A DNA stretch of 64,000 nucleotides, from contig NZ_JAEK01000001.1 in NCBI RefSeq assembly GCF_000518865.1, forward strand, positions 186,001 through 250,000, in the 5' to 3' direction. Below, one piece after another: positions 16,104 to 25,847 of this stretch. The position numbers were made by a program, and so were the translations under genes. Source of the DNA: Bacillus sp. J37 (GTDB lineage: Bacteria; Bacillota; Bacilli; Bacillales; Bacillaceae). The notes beneath the pieces are model-generated. The model worked only from the letters and a program-made list of their open reading frames with translations. It did no database searches and was not told where the DNA came from. Numbering within the stretch: position 1 is the stretch's first letter; every line of letters starts with the position of its first letter.

Positions 16104-16985
16104 TTGAAAGTTAGAAAGGCGATCATTCCAGCAGCAGGATTAGGTACAAGATTTTTACCGGCAACAAAAGCAATGCCAAAGGAAATGCTCCCAATTGTCG
16201 ATAAACCAACCATTCAATATATTATAGAAGAAGCGGTTGAATCAGGAATTGAAGATATCATCATTGTAACAGGAAAAGGAAAGAGGGCGATTGAAGATCA
16301 TTTTGATCACTCTTTTGAATTAGAACACACTTTATTGGAAAAAGGGAAAATGGAGCTACTTAGTGAGGTTCAAAAGGCATCCAAGCTCGTCGATATTCAT
16401 TATATTCGTCAAAAAGAACCACGTGGATTAGGGCATGCCATTTGGTGTGCACGAAAATTTATTGGCGATGAGCCGTTTGCTGTACTTCTTGGTGATGACA
16501 TTGTCAAAGCAGAGAAGCCATGCTTAAAACAAATGATTGATCAATATGAGCGGTACAATGCATCAATCATAGGTGTTCAACATGTAAAAGATGAAGAAGT
16601 GTCGCGATATGGAATCGTAGATGCAATGGAGATTGGAGAAAAATTCTATAATGTTAGCAATCTAGTGGAAAAACCAAATCAAGAAGATGCACCTTCAAAC
16701 TTAGCCATTATGGGAAGGTACATCCTTACCCCTAAAATATTTGAAATGTTAGAAAAACAGCAGCCAGGTTCTGGTGGAGAAATTCAATTAACAGACGCAA
16801 TTGCAACACTAAATCAATTCGAAGCGATTTATGCATACAACTTTGAAGGCAAACGTTATGATGTAGGAGAAAAAATGGGCTTCATTCAAACAACAATTGA
16901 ACTTGCTCTCCAACGTGAAGATCTTAAACATGAGTTATTAGACTTTTTATGCAATGTCATTGAAAAAGAAGTAACAGAAATTTAA
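16104..16985 (+). CDS. galU: UTP-glucose-1-phosphate uridylyltransferase
   Basis: A 293-residue GalU/GtaB-type nucleotidyltransferase producing UDP-glucose. [19 protein letters not shown] at the N terminus is the nucleotide-binding signature, with VEKP and GGEIQLTDA later. It starts at TTG 16104 with GAGGAGAG upstream. It is not part of the B. subtilis eps operon but fits as a precursor supplier together with galE at 41.9 kb. An intrinsic terminator follows directly. Confidence 0.93.
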   Translation: MKVRKAIIPAAGLGTRFLPATKAMPKEMLPIVDKPTIQYIIEEAVESGIEDIIIVTGKGKRAIEDHFDHSFELEHTLLEKGKMELLSEVQKASKLVDIHYIRQKEPRGLGHAIWCARKFIGDEPFAVLLGDDIVKAEKPCLKQMIDQYERYNASIIGVQHVKDEEVSRYGIVDAMEIGEKFYNVSNLVEKPNQEDAPSNLAIMGRYILTPKIFEMLEKQQPGSGGEIQLTDAIATLNQFEAIYAYNFEGKRYDVGEKMGFIQTTIELALQREDLKHELLDFLCNVIEKEVTEI

Positions 16986-17011
16986 CACCCTTACCATTGG
17001 GTGTTTTTTTT
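16985..17011 (+). terminator. Intrinsic terminator inside the eps operon after galU
   Basis: ACACCC (16985-16990) pairs with GGGTGT (16999-17004) over an 8-nt loop, followed by a run of eight T. It separates galU from epsD although both run in the same direction with no evident new promoter, so distal eps expression would need readthrough. Confidence 0.8.
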
Positions 17012-17033
17012 ATGTTCAAAAAGGGTGAAAACA

Positions 17034-18188
17034 ATGGTAAATAAAGTGTTATTCTGTGCTACTGTTGATTATCATTTTAAAGCCTTCCACCTCCCCATCT
17101 TAAAGTGGTTCAAAGAAAAGGGCTGGGAGGTACACATTGCAGCATGTGGAGAGATGGAACTTCCTTATGTAGATCAAAAATATAATATTCCGATCCAGCG
17201 ATCACCATTTAAAGCAAAGAATATTACAGCTTTTCAAGAGCTAAAGAAAGTCATTAACAAAAATGATTATAAAATAATCCATTGTCACACACCAATGGGT
17301 GGTGTTCTTACACGTTTGGCAGCAAAGCAAGCTAGAAAAAATGGAACAAAGGTTTTTTATACAGCACACGGTTTTCACTTTTGTAAGGGAAGCCCGGTTA
17401 TGAATTGGCTGCTTTACTATCCGATTGAAAAGGGTCTTGCCAGATACACAGATTGCTTGATTACGATCAACGACGAAGATTACGACCTAGCCAAGTCGCA
17501 TCGATTTAGGGCTGGTGAGATTGAGCATGTTCATGGTGTAGGAGTAGATACGTCACGGTTTAAGCCTATTGATAAAGAAGATAGGCGTGAGAGAAGGGAA
17601 AGATTTGGATATAAAGACGATGACTTCTTGATGTTTTACGCAGCTGAGTTCAACCAAAATAAGAATCAGCAATTTTTAATAAAGGCGTTGGCTAAAATAA
17701 AGGACACAATTCCAAATGCTAGACTCTTGTTGGCAGGTGAAGGGATACTTCAAGATTCCTGTAAGAAATTAGCTTCTGATCTAGGTGTAAAGCATATGGT
17801 GGAATTTCTAGGTTACCGAAATGATATTGTAAATCTTCTTCCGATGTGTGATGTTGCTGTGGCTTCGAGCTTACGAGAAGGGTTGCCTGTCAATATTATG
17901 GAAGCGATGGCGTGTGGGTTGCCGGTGGTGGCCACAGTGAATCGAGGACATAATGAGCTCATTGTGAATCAATTTAATGGTTGGACTATTGGCCCTGAAA
18001 ATACAAATGAAATGGCTGAAAAAATCATCCTCCTTGCAACTGAAGAGCATCTTATCACATCTTTAGGTAAGAATGGCCGAGACAGAGTTGAAAGGACATA
18101 TAGTGTAAACACAATTGTAATAGAAAAAAGTCGTCTATATGAGAGATTCATAGAAGAAATGGAGGGGATAAGATGGGTAGCCCAATAA
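17034..18188 (+). CDS. epsD: EpsD-type GT4 glycosyltransferase
   Basis: A 384-residue cytoplasmic GT-B glycosyltransferase adding a sugar to the lipid-linked EPS repeat. The N terminus VLFCATVDYHFKAFHLPIL and HCHTPMGGVLTRLAA match the EpsD type. The C-terminal half carries the nucleotide-sugar site and the E-x7-E-like REGLPVNIMEAMACGLP. ATG 17034 with AAGGGTGA upstream is preferred to the earlier ATG at 17014, which sits in the terminator. It overlaps the next gene by 16 nt. Confidence 0.9.
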   Translation: MVNKVLFCATVDYHFKAFHLPILKWFKEKGWEVHIAACGEMELPYVDQKYNIPIQRSPFKAKNITAFQELKKVINKNDYKIIHCHTPMGGVLTRLAAKQARKNGTKVFYTAHGFHFCKGSPVMNWLLYYPIEKGLARYTDCLITINDEDYDLAKSHRFRAGEIEHVHGVGVDTSRFKPIDKEDRRERRERFGYKDDDFLMFYAAEFNQNKNQQFLIKALAKIKDTIPNARLLLAGEGILQDSCKKLASDLGVKHMVEFLGYRNDIVNLLPMCDVAVASSLREGLPVNIMEAMACGLPVVATVNRGHNELIVNQFNGWTIGPENTNEMAEKIILLATEEHLITSLGKNGRDRVERTYSVNTIVIEKSRLYERFIEEMEGIRWVAQ

Positions 18189-19282
18189 GAGTGTTACATG
18201 TCGTTGTTAATATGAATCGTGGCGGAGCAGAAACACTCATTATGAATTTATATCGCAACATCGATCGCTCGAAGATACAATTTGACTTTTTAACATGTAA
18301 AGAAGGAGTTTTCGATCAAGAAATATTAGATTTGGGTGGGAAAATCCATCGGATCCCTTACATTACGGATGGTGGACATTTTCATTACATAAAGAATTTA
18401 AAACAATTTTTTAAAGCAAATAGTCATTATAAAATTGTACATTCTCACATGGATAAGATGAGTGGTTTTGTGTTAAATGCTGCATTAAAGGCTAGTATTC
18501 CAATTAGGATTGCTCACAGTCATAGTACTCAAAGTGAGGGAAGTGTTGCAGAAAAAGTTTATAAATCATATGCAGGTAGTTATATTTTGGGATCAGCATC
18601 ACACCTTTTAGCATGCTCAACTGAAGCAGCAAAGTGGTTGTTTACAAAACAATCAATTAACGCACTTATTCTTAAAAACGGAATAGATGTTGAAAAATTC
18701 AAATTTTCTACAAGCATCAGGAGTAAAGTTAGAAATCAATTGCAAATCGATGATAAGACTTTTGTGATTGGTCATGTAGGAAGATTTTATGAAACGAAAA
18801 ATCACTCATTTCTAATAGATATATTTGCTAATGTAACTCGGTATCACACCGACTCTAAATTAATTTTAGCTGGAGATGGACCTCTTCGGAAAAATATTGA
18901 GGATAAAGTTGAAGAGCTTGGTTTAGTAGACAAAGTAATATTCACTGGAGTTTATGACAGAATAAATGAACTGTTACAATCATTTGATATCTTTTTGTTT
19001 CCTTCCATATTCGAAGGATTTGGAATTGCAGTGCTAGAAGCACAGGGTTCAGGGTTAAAATGTATTATCTCTGATACTATATCAAATGAGGTAGATTTGG
19101 GAATTAATCTTGTAGATACTTTATCCCTAGAAAATAAAGAATTATGGGTTGAAAAGGTAGTGAATTTATATAACATAAAAAATGATAGGAAAAATAACTG
19201 TCAAGCAATAATTAAAAGAGGATATGATATTACTTCTATAGCTGAATCAGTAAGTGATTTCTATATGAAGGTTGCGAGGTAA
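18173..19282 (+). CDS. epsF: EpsF-type GT4 glycosyltransferase
   Basis: A 369-residue GT4 enzyme. N-terminal VLHVVVNMNRGGAETLIMNL and SKIQFDFLT match the EpsF type, with CHSHS-like HSHMDKMSGF and AHSHSTQ acceptor-side motifs. The donor site is EGFGIAVLEAQGSGL. ATG 18173 lies within the 3' end of epsD with GAGGGG upstream, indicating coupling. It is predicted soluble or peripheral at the cytoplasmic membrane face. Confidence 0.88.
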   Translation: MGSPIRVLHVVVNMNRGGAETLIMNLYRNIDRSKIQFDFLTCKEGVFDQEILDLGGKIHRIPYITDGGHFHYIKNLKQFFKANSHYKIVHSHMDKMSGFVLNAALKASIPIRIAHSHSTQSEGSVAEKVYKSYAGSYILGSASHLLACSTEAAKWLFTKQSINALILKNGIDVEKFKFSTSIRSKVRNQLQIDDKTFVIGHVGRFYETKNHSFLIDIFANVTRYHTDSKLILAGDGPLRKNIEDKVEELGLVDKVIFTGVYDRINELLQSFDIFLFPSIFEGFGIAVLEAQGSGLKCIISDTISNEVDLGINLVDTLSLENKELWVEKVVNLYNIKNDRKNNCQAIIKRGYDITSIAESVSDFYMKVAR

Positions 19283-19287
19283 ATAAA

Positions 19288-20172
19288 ATGAAAACATTAA
19301 CCGTTTTTACACCAACATATAACAGAGCTTACTGCCTATCAAAATGTTATGAAAGCTTGAAAAGACAATCCAGTAAGGATTTTATTTGGTTAATAATTGA
19401 CGATGGATCTACTGATAATACTGCAGAGCTTGTTGGTAAGTGGATATTAGAAGAATCTATAGAGATAACTTATATTAAGCAAGAAAACCAAGGTATGCAT
19501 GGTGCTCATAATACAGCATATGAAAATATAAATACTGAATTAAATGTCTGTATTGATTCTGATGACTATATGCCAGATGATGCCATTGAAAAGATTCTGA
19601 ACTTTTGGGGTAGATATGGAAGTGCTAAAGTAAGTGGGTTAATTGGACTTGATTCTGATAAGAATGGACAAATAATCGGAACGAAACTCCCCAAAGAACT
19701 TAAAGAATCTACTCTATTTGATTTATATAATAAGTATGCTGTTAAAGGGGATAAAAAAATCGTTTATCGAACAGAACTAATAAAAAAATACCCCTACCCT
19801 CTATTTAAAGGTGAAAATTATGTTGGATTAGCATATAAGTACTATAAATTGGATCAAGAATATCCTTTACTATTGATGAACGAAATCTTATGTATTGTAG
19901 AGTACTTGCCCGATGGTTCGTCAATGAATATGTATAAACAATATAAAAAAAATCCAAATGGATTTGCTTTTTATCGTAAAGAATTAATGAAACTTCCTTA
20001 CACGAGTACATCTTTTAAATTTAAGCAAGCAATTCATTATGTATCTAGCAGCATCCTTGCAAATAATAAAAATTTTATAAGAGAGGCTCCATCTAAATTA
20101 TTAATATTACTTGCCTATCCATTAGGTCTAATTTTATATGTACTAGTTATCTTAAAAACAAAAGCAACCTAA
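19288..20172 (+). CDS. GT2 glycosyltransferase, membrane-anchored
   Basis: A 294-residue GT-A family 2 enzyme. VFTPTYNRAYCLSKCYESL begins the Rossmann-like domain, LIIDDGSTDNT is the nucleotide-binding segment and CIDSDDYMPDDA contains the metal-binding DxD. A C-terminal hydrophobic helix (LLILLAYPLGLILYVLVIL, about residues 270-290) would anchor it to the membrane. It starts 6 nt after epsF. Its place is that of epsE/epsH in other Bacillus clusters, but I cannot assign the exact symbol. Confidence 0.85.
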   Translation: MKTLTVFTPTYNRAYCLSKCYESLKRQSSKDFIWLIIDDGSTDNTAELVGKWILEESIEITYIKQENQGMHGAHNTAYENINTELNVCIDSDDYMPDDAIEKILNFWGRYGSAKVSGLIGLDSDKNGQIIGTKLPKELKESTLFDLYNKYAVKGDKKIVYRTELIKKYPYPLFKGENYVGLAYKYYKLDQEYPLLLMNEILCIVEYLPDGSSMNMYKQYKKNPNGFAFYRKELMKLPYTSTSFKFKQAIHYVSSSILANNKNFIREAPSKLLILLAYPLGLILYVLVILKTKAT

Positions 20173-20193
20173 TTTTAATGAAGGGAAAAATCA

Positions 20194-21261
20194 ATGAGTG
20201 TTTTATGGACATTACTTTTAATTGTTTTCTTGGTAACATTTTTAGCAAGATTTCAAGGGCTTCAAAGTTCCGATGGAGTAGTCCTTGAAAGACCCAACAA
20301 GTCTTTTATTTGCCTTGCAATCGTTTGTATTATTCTAGTTTCAGGGCTAAGGAATAACATTGGTGATACTTATTTTTATATGCATGCATATTCTGTTAGT
20401 AATTTCACCTGGGAGTATGTTAAGGACAACAAGGACCCAGGATTCAGTATATTACAAATGATATTGAAAAACATATCAGAAGATCCACAGATTCTTATTT
20501 TCGTAACTGCTCTAATAACAAATCTTTTAATTGGCATTACATTATATAAGCACTCAAAAATGATTGAATTAAGTTTTTATGTTTATATTACTGCAGGTAT
20601 GTTTACTGTTTCTATGAATGGAATAAGACAATTTTTGGCGGCCTCGATTATATTTATTGCAACAAAATATTTACTAAATGGTGACTTTAAAAAATATATT
20701 CTAATAGTAATATTTGCTTCAGCAATTCATCAAAGTGCTCTTGTACTTATCCTTATTTATTTTATTGTTCGTAGAGAGGCCTGGACAAAGGTAACATTTT
20801 TATTATTAGCGTTGGCGATATTTATTGTTTTGGGGTTTAATCAGTTTTCAGAAATGCTATTTGCCTCATTAGAGAATACACAATATGGGAACTATAGTAC
20901 TTTTGAAGAAGGTGGTGCAAATAAAATTAGGGTATTAGTAGACTCAATTCCAGTTATCATTGCTTTTTTAGGTCGTGAAAAATTAAGAAAGCTATGGCCT
21001 AAAAGCGATATAATTGTTAACTTAGCTGTTATTAATTTGATTTTTATGATAGTGGCTACCCAAAACTGGATATTTGCGAGATTTAATATTTATTTTAGTT
21101 TATACAATTTGATCTTAATTTCTTGGATAATATATTTATTTAAAGAGAATAGCAGAAAATTTGTATATTATAGTTTATTAGTTTGTTACTTATTGTATTT
21201 TTATTATGAACAAGTAATTTCATTAAATATGTATTATAGAAGTGATTATATGAATTTTTAA
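20194..21261 (+). CDS. epsG: EpsG-type polysaccharide polymerase
   Basis: A 355-residue polytopic membrane protein with about ten hydrophobic segments, of the EpsG family (Wzy-like polymerases that join undecaprenyl-linked repeat units outside the membrane). Typical features are SGLRNNIGDTYFYMHAY after the second helix and MNGIRQFLAASIIFIA in the middle. Its gene follows the GT2 by 21 nt. The function is by family inference. Confidence 0.88.
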   Translation: MSVLWTLLLIVFLVTFLARFQGLQSSDGVVLERPNKSFICLAIVCIILVSGLRNNIGDTYFYMHAYSVSNFTWEYVKDNKDPGFSILQMILKNISEDPQILIFVTALITNLLIGITLYKHSKMIELSFYVYITAGMFTVSMNGIRQFLAASIIFIATKYLLNGDFKKYILIVIFASAIHQSALVLILIYFIVRREAWTKVTFLLLALAIFIVLGFNQFSEMLFASLENTQYGNYSTFEEGGANKIRVLVDSIPVIIAFLGREKLRKLWPKSDIIVNLAVINLIFMIVATQNWIFARFNIYFSLYNLILISWIIYLFKENSRKFVYYSLLVCYLLYFYYEQVISLNMYYRSDYMNF

Positions 21262-21272
21262 GAGGTAATAAA

Positions 21273-21419
21273 ATGAATCTTTATGGAAAAATAACTGAAC
21301 AAAATTTTCAAGAAATTCTAGAGAATGCTTATAAAAAAGGTCAAGAAACAGAAAACATAAGTGTTCAAGAACTAATTGAAGTTATTAAACAGCAATTTAT
21401 GTCGTACACTACTAAGTGA
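21273..21419 (+). CDS. Small ORF between epsG and epsL
   Basis: A 48-residue ORF (ATG 21273, AGAGGTAA upstream, TGA 21417-21419) that starts 11 nt after epsG and ends 13 nt before epsL, so it fits tightly into the operon. It is predicted as two amphipathic helices, with [16 protein letters not shown] then [13 protein letters not shown]. No family is recognised. The spacing and ribosome binding site make it likely to be translated. Confidence 0.6.
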   Translation: MNLYGKITEQNFQEILENAYKKGQETENISVQELIEVIKQQFMSYTTK

Positions 21420-21432
21420 AAGAGGGGAAAAA

Positions 21433-22041
21433 ATGAAACGTATTTTTGATTTAGTTGTTTCTATAGTTTTGCTAATCTTGATTTCCCCAATTATGCTCTC
21501 AATAGCAATACTTGTAAAAATAAAATTAGGATCTCCAATCTTTTTCAAACAACAAAGACCCGGCTTACATAGTAAGCCTTTTTACTTTTATAAATTTCGA
21601 ACAATGACAGATGAAAAAAATGAAAAAGGTGAATTGCTACCTGACCAATACAGATTAACTTCATTTGGTAAGTTCTTAAGAAAATCAAGTTTAGATGAGT
21701 TTCCACAACTAATTAATGTAATAAAAGGTGATATTAGTCTAGTAGGTCCAAGACCGTTATTAATGGATTATTTACCACTATATACAAAAAAACAGGCGAT
21801 GCGCCATCTAGTTAGACCTGGTATAACTGGATGGGCTCAAATAAATGGTCGGAATAGTATTTCTTGGGAAGAAAAGTTTGAGTTAGATGTTTGGTATGTA
21901 AAGAATAGGAACTTTTTGTTAGATCTAAAAATACTTTTTTTTACTGTGTATAAGGTTATTCGTTCTCAAGGTATAAATCAACCAGGGAATGTGACAGTTG
22001 AGAAATTTAAAGGTTCAAACATAAGAGAGGGTCGAGGATGA
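21433..22041 (+). CDS. epsL: EpsL-type initiating phosphoglycosyl transferase
   Basis: A 202-residue monotopic phosphoglycosyl transferase (PglC/WcaJ catalytic domain) that moves a sugar-1-phosphate onto undecaprenyl phosphate to start the EPS repeat. It has one N-terminal re-entrant hydrophobic segment, then [33 protein letters not shown] and [14 protein letters not shown], the core family motifs. ATG 21433 with AGAGGGG is chosen over the upstream in-frame start at 21376, which lies in the preceding small ORF. Its stop overlaps the epsM start (ATGA). Confidence 0.93.
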   Translation: MKRIFDLVVSIVLLILISPIMLSIAILVKIKLGSPIFFKQQRPGLHSKPFYFYKFRTMTDEKNEKGELLPDQYRLTSFGKFLRKSSLDEFPQLINVIKGDISLVGPRPLLMDYLPLYTKKQAMRHLVRPGITGWAQINGRNSISWEEKFELDVWYVKNRNFLLDLKILFFTVYKVIRSQGINQPGNVTVEKFKGSNIREGRG

Positions 22042-22673
22042 ATATTGTCATTATAGGAAATGGCGGTCATAGTAAAGTTGTAAAGGATATTATTCTATCA
22101 AATCAGAAATTACATATTGTTGGTTATTTGGATGACAAATTTGAAGATTATTTCACTAAAGAAGATATGTTTTACGGTCCTGTATCGGCGTATCAGTTTC
22201 TTATAGATAAATTTGAAAAAATTAAATTTATAATAGCAATTGGAAATAATCAAACAAGGAAGCAGATTGTAAATAAATTGGATCTTGAAAAGGATATGTA
22301 CATAACTCCTACCCATCCTTCAGCAATTATTAGTCCTAGTGTTAGGATAGGGAAAGGTACAGTTATTATGGCCAATGTAACTATTAATGCTGATGCTGTT
22401 CTTGGGGATCACGTTATCGTTAACACAGGTTCAATTATTGATCATGACAGTCGAGTAAATGATTTTGTCCATGTATCTCCAAATGCAACGCTAACAGGAT
22501 CTGTTCATTTAGGGGAAGGAGTACTTATAGGAGCAGGTGCGACTCTTATTCCAAATGTAAAAGTCGGTGATTGGTCAACGATAGGAGCAGGTGCAACTGT
22601 CATAAATTCAGTTCCATCCTATATTACAGCTGTTGGTATACCAGCCAAATCAAAAATAATGGAGGAGGTGTAA
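22038..22673 (+). CDS. epsM: EpsM-type sugar O/N-acetyltransferase
   Basis: A 211-residue NeuD/PglD-family acetyltransferase. An N-terminal nucleotide-sugar binding fold ([17 protein letters not shown]) precedes left-handed beta-helix hexapeptide repeats (about residues 95-200; [20 protein letters not shown]). In B. subtilis EpsC, EpsN and EpsM make a diacetylated bacillosamine-type sugar, and all three are present here with EpsL next door. It is coupled to epsL by a 4-nt overlap. Confidence 0.92.
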   Translation: MNIVIIGNGGHSKVVKDIILSNQKLHIVGYLDDKFEDYFTKEDMFYGPVSAYQFLIDKFEKIKFIIAIGNNQTRKQIVNKLDLEKDMYITPTHPSAIISPSVRIGKGTVIMANVTINADAVLGDHVIVNTGSIIDHDSRVNDFVHVSPNATLTGSVHLGEGVLIGAGATLIPNVKVGDWSTIGAGATVINSVPSYITAVGIPAKSKIMEEV

Positions 22674-22675
22674 TC

Positions 22676-23839
22676 ATGCTGCAAAATAATCAACAAAAAA
22701 CAATTTTTCTTTCTGCTCCACACATGAGTGGAAATGAGATGAAGTATATTAGTGATGCATTTAAAACGAATTGGATTGCTCCATTAGGTCCAAATGTTGA
22801 TGCCTTTGAAAAAGAAATAGCCAATTATGTTGGAGTCAGTGAAGCTGTTGCCGTTAGTTCGGGTACTGCAGCAATTCATCTGGCTCTTTCTTTATTAGAT
22901 GTAAAAAGGGGAGATAAAGTATTTTGTTCTACCTTGACTTTTGTTGCAAGTGCTAATCCAATTCTTTACCAAGGGGCAGAACCTGTTTTCATTGATTCAG
23001 AGCCTGAAACTTGGAATATGTCTCCTCGAGCTTTAGAGAAGGCTATAAAAGATGCATCCAGAGTTGGAAAACTACCGAAAGCTGTAATTGTTGTTAATTT
23101 ATATGGACAGAGTGCCAAAATGGATGAAATCGTTTTTTTATGTAATCAATATGATATACCGATCATTGAGGATGCAGCCGAATCTCTCGGATCTACTTAT
23201 AAAGGTAAAGCGAGTGGGACATTCGGAAAATTTGGTGTTTTTTCTTTTAATGGAAATAAAATCATCACAACCTCTGGCGGAGGTATGCTTGTTTCGAATG
23301 ATGTTGAAGCTTTAAAGAAAGCTAGGTTTTTGGCTACTCAGGCAAAGGAACCGGCTCTTCACTACCAACATAGCACAATTGGTTTTAATTATCGAATGAG
23401 CAATATACTTGCTGGCATTGGTAGAGCTCAATTGGAGGTATTGGATCAAAGAGTAACAGCTAGAAGGCTATTATTTAATCGATACAGCAAAGATTTATGT
23501 TCAATCCCAGGAATTCAGTTCATGCCAGAATTAAAGGATACAAAATCAAATCGTTGGCTCACAGCATTGACAATTGATAAGGAAATTACGGGAACTTCCG
23601 TGCACTCTATTTTAAATGCTTTATCGGAAGAAAATATTGAAGCACGTCCTGTTTGGAAACCACTGCATATGCAGCCATTATTTGAAGGTTTAAGCTACTA
23701 TTCTCACAGTGAAAATATGAGTGTATCAGAAGGGTTGTTCAGTTCAGGGCTGTGTCTTCCTTCAGGGTCGAATATGTCAGAAGAAGATCAAATGAGAGTC
23801 ATAAAATGTATGGAAGAATTATTGAAATTAAAGGTTTAG
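22676..23839 (+). CDS. epsN: EpsN-type PLP-dependent sugar aminotransferase
   Basis: A 387-residue DegT/DnrJ/EryC1 aminotransferase acting on the 4-keto sugar made by EpsC. SSGTAAIHLAL (about residue 61) binds phosphate, EDAAES contains the PLP Asp167, and Lys195 in SFNGNKIITTSGGGML is the Schiff-base lysine. ATG 22676 behind GGAGGAGGTG is preferred to a start far upstream inside epsM. Confidence 0.93.
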   Translation: MLQNNQQKTIFLSAPHMSGNEMKYISDAFKTNWIAPLGPNVDAFEKEIANYVGVSEAVAVSSGTAAIHLALSLLDVKRGDKVFCSTLTFVASANPILYQGAEPVFIDSEPETWNMSPRALEKAIKDASRVGKLPKAVIVVNLYGQSAKMDEIVFLCNQYDIPIIEDAAESLGSTYKGKASGTFGKFGVFSFNGNKIITTSGGGMLVSNDVEALKKARFLATQAKEPALHYQHSTIGFNYRMSNILAGIGRAQLEVLDQRVTARRLLFNRYSKDLCSIPGIQFMPELKDTKSNRWLTALTIDKEITGTSVHSILNALSEENIEARPVWKPLHMQPLFEGLSYYSHSENMSVSEGLFSSGLCLPSGSNMSEEDQMRVIKCMEELLKLKV

Positions 23840-23886
23840 TTTAGACAATTTTATTTTGGTATCACATTAGAAGGGAGGTTGTAAAG

Positions 23887-24630
23887 GTGAATGAAAAGAC
23901 AAATAAAATCCCTAAAATTATTCATTACTGTTGGTTTGGTGGAAAAGAAAAACCTGAGATTGTGAAAAAATTTATAGCGAGTTGGGAAAATAAGTTATCA
24001 GGTTATGAAATTAAAGAATGGGATGAAAACAACTTTGATATAAGCAGCAACAACTATGTAAAAGAAGCTTATGATTCTGGGAAGTTTGCTTTTGTAAGTG
24101 ATTATGCAAGGGTATATGCTCTCTACCACTTTGGTGGAATATATTTAGATACAGATGTAGAGGTTTTTAAACCATTTGATGATCTATTGCATCATGAGTC
24201 GTTCTGGGGTTTTGAACAGGAAAATTATATTGCTACGAGTACGATAGGTGCTGAAAAGAGAAATAAATTAATTAAGTTATTTTTAGATTCTTATGATGAA
24301 AAGAATTTTCTTAAAGAAGATGGTAGTTACAATGACTTAACGAATGTAGCTATTGTTACTGAGATACTGAAAAATAAAGGTTTAAAGATGAATGGACAAT
24401 ATCAAGAGCTAGAAGGTTTAGGAGTATTTTATCCTCAAACATACTTCTCTCCATATGATTATATAAACTGTAGAAACTTTAACTCTGAATATACCTATAC
24501 AATGCATCACTTTTATAAGAGCTGGTTATCACCTAAAGCAAGATTTAAGAGCAATATGAAAACAATAGCAGCTAAAGTAATAGGTGGAGGAAATATAGCG
24601 AAGATTAGAAAAGTAATTTCAAGAGTTTAG
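23887..24630 (+). CDS. GT32-type (DXD) glycosyltransferase
   Basis: A 247-residue enzyme of the OCH1-like/capsular glycosyltransferase family. IPKIIHYCWFGGKEKP at the N terminus and FVSDYARVYALYHFGGIYLDTDVEVFKP (containing the DTD metal motif, about residue 98) are diagnostic. It starts at GTG 23887 with AAGGGAGGTTG upstream. From here to 33 kb the cluster becomes visibly more AT-rich and departs from the B. subtilis eps gene set. Sugar specificity cannot be read. Confidence 0.85.
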   Translation: MNEKTNKIPKIIHYCWFGGKEKPEIVKKFIASWENKLSGYEIKEWDENNFDISSNNYVKEAYDSGKFAFVSDYARVYALYHFGGIYLDTDVEVFKPFDDLLHHESFWGFEQENYIATSTIGAEKRNKLIKLFLDSYDEKNFLKEDGSYNDLTNVAIVTEILKNKGLKMNGQYQELEGLGVFYPQTYFSPYDYINCRNFNSEYTYTMHHFYKSWLSPKARFKSNMKTIAAKVIGGGNIAKIRKVISRV

Positions 24631-24639
24631 GAGATACAC

Positions 24640-25833
24640 ATGAAAAATTTATTGATAGCCTCTTATGATATGGAGGTTGGAGGAGTCGAAAGAAGTCTTA
24701 TTAGCATGCTTAACAACTTTGATTACGGAAAATATGCAGTTGATTTAATGTTATACAGACATCAAGGCGATTTTCTAGAATTAGTTTCTAATAAAGTGAA
24801 TTTATTAGACGAAATTCCGCAATACACTACTTTTAGAAAATCAATAGGTGAAAGCTTCAAAGAAAAACAGTTTAGTATAGGGTTAACACGACTTATGGCT
24901 AAGATAAATGCTGAAATTACAGGGAGAATAAAAAAAATTGAAGAGCCAGGCTATTATCAAATGCAACTAATGTGGAAGTATGCTTTACCTTATTTACCCA
25001 AGGTTGCAAAAGAATATGATGTAGCGATAAGTTATTTATGGCCACATGATTTTGTTGCAGAAAGAGTTAAGGCAAAAAAGAAAATAGCATGGATTCACAC
25101 AGATTATTCTACCGTGGATACAAATATAGAAATGGACTTAAAGATGTGGAAAAAATTTGATCATATTGTAGCTGTATCAGATTCTTGCAAAATTTCCTTT
25201 TTACAAAAATATAGTCAATTAGCTGATAAGGTTATTGTAATAGAAAATATAACGTCACCAGAATTTATTAGAAAGATGGCTGATGAAAAAGTTAATAACC
25301 TAATGATTAAAGATAGTAGGTTTAAAATTGTAACAGTTGCCAGATTATCACATGCTAAGGGAATCGATAATGCTGTTAGGGCTTTAAAGGTACTGAAAGA
25401 AAAAGGCTATCATGATATTGCTTGGTATGTTGTAGGCTATGGTGGTGATGAGTCTATGATAAAAGAAATGATAAAAGAATTTAAACTAGAGGATAGCTTT
25501 ATTTTATTAGGGAAGCAAACTAATCCTTATCCATTTATGAAAGCAGCTGATCTGTATGTTCAACCATCTAGATATGAAGGAAAAGCTGTAACGGTGGGAG
25601 AAGCTCAGATACTTTCTAAGCCAGTAATGATAACGAACTATACGACCGCACCTAGCCAAGTGAAAGATGGATTTGACGGATGTATTACAGAGTTATCAGT
25701 TGAAGGAATAGCAATGGGGATTGAAAGGTTGTATAAGGATTTAGAAAAAAGAAAAATATTAATTAACAATTGTAATAATACAAATTTCAGTAATAATAAA
25801 GAATTAGATAAACTATATCAAATTGTTAATTAA
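24640..25833 (+). CDS. GT4 glycosyltransferase, paralogue 1 of a four-member family
   Basis: A 397-residue GT-B enzyme. The N terminus LLIASYDMEVGGVERSLISML, the central IAWIHTDYSTVDTNIEMD and the donor-site QPSRYEGKAVTVGEAQIL are shared with the products at 26882, 29185 and 30396. The last catalytic block differs (EGKAVTVGEA instead of EGYCITLAEA), suggesting a different donor. It starts 9 nt after the GT32 gene. The exact linkage is unknown. Confidence 0.85.
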   Translation: MKNLLIASYDMEVGGVERSLISMLNNFDYGKYAVDLMLYRHQGDFLELVSNKVNLLDEIPQYTTFRKSIGESFKEKQFSIGLTRLMAKINAEITGRIKKIEEPGYYQMQLMWKYALPYLPKVAKEYDVAISYLWPHDFVAERVKAKKKIAWIHTDYSTVDTNIEMDLKMWKKFDHIVAVSDSCKISFLQKYSQLADKVIVIENITSPEFIRKMADEKVNNLMIKDSRFKIVTVARLSHAKGIDNAVRALKVLKEKGYHDIAWYVVGYGGDESMIKEMIKEFKLEDSFILLGKQTNPYPFMKAADLYVQPSRYEGKAVTVGEAQILSKPVMITNYTTAPSQVKDGFDGCITELSVEGIAMGIERLYKDLEKRKILINNCNNTNFSNNKELDKLYQIVN

Positions 25834-25847
25834 TAATGGAGGTAAGC

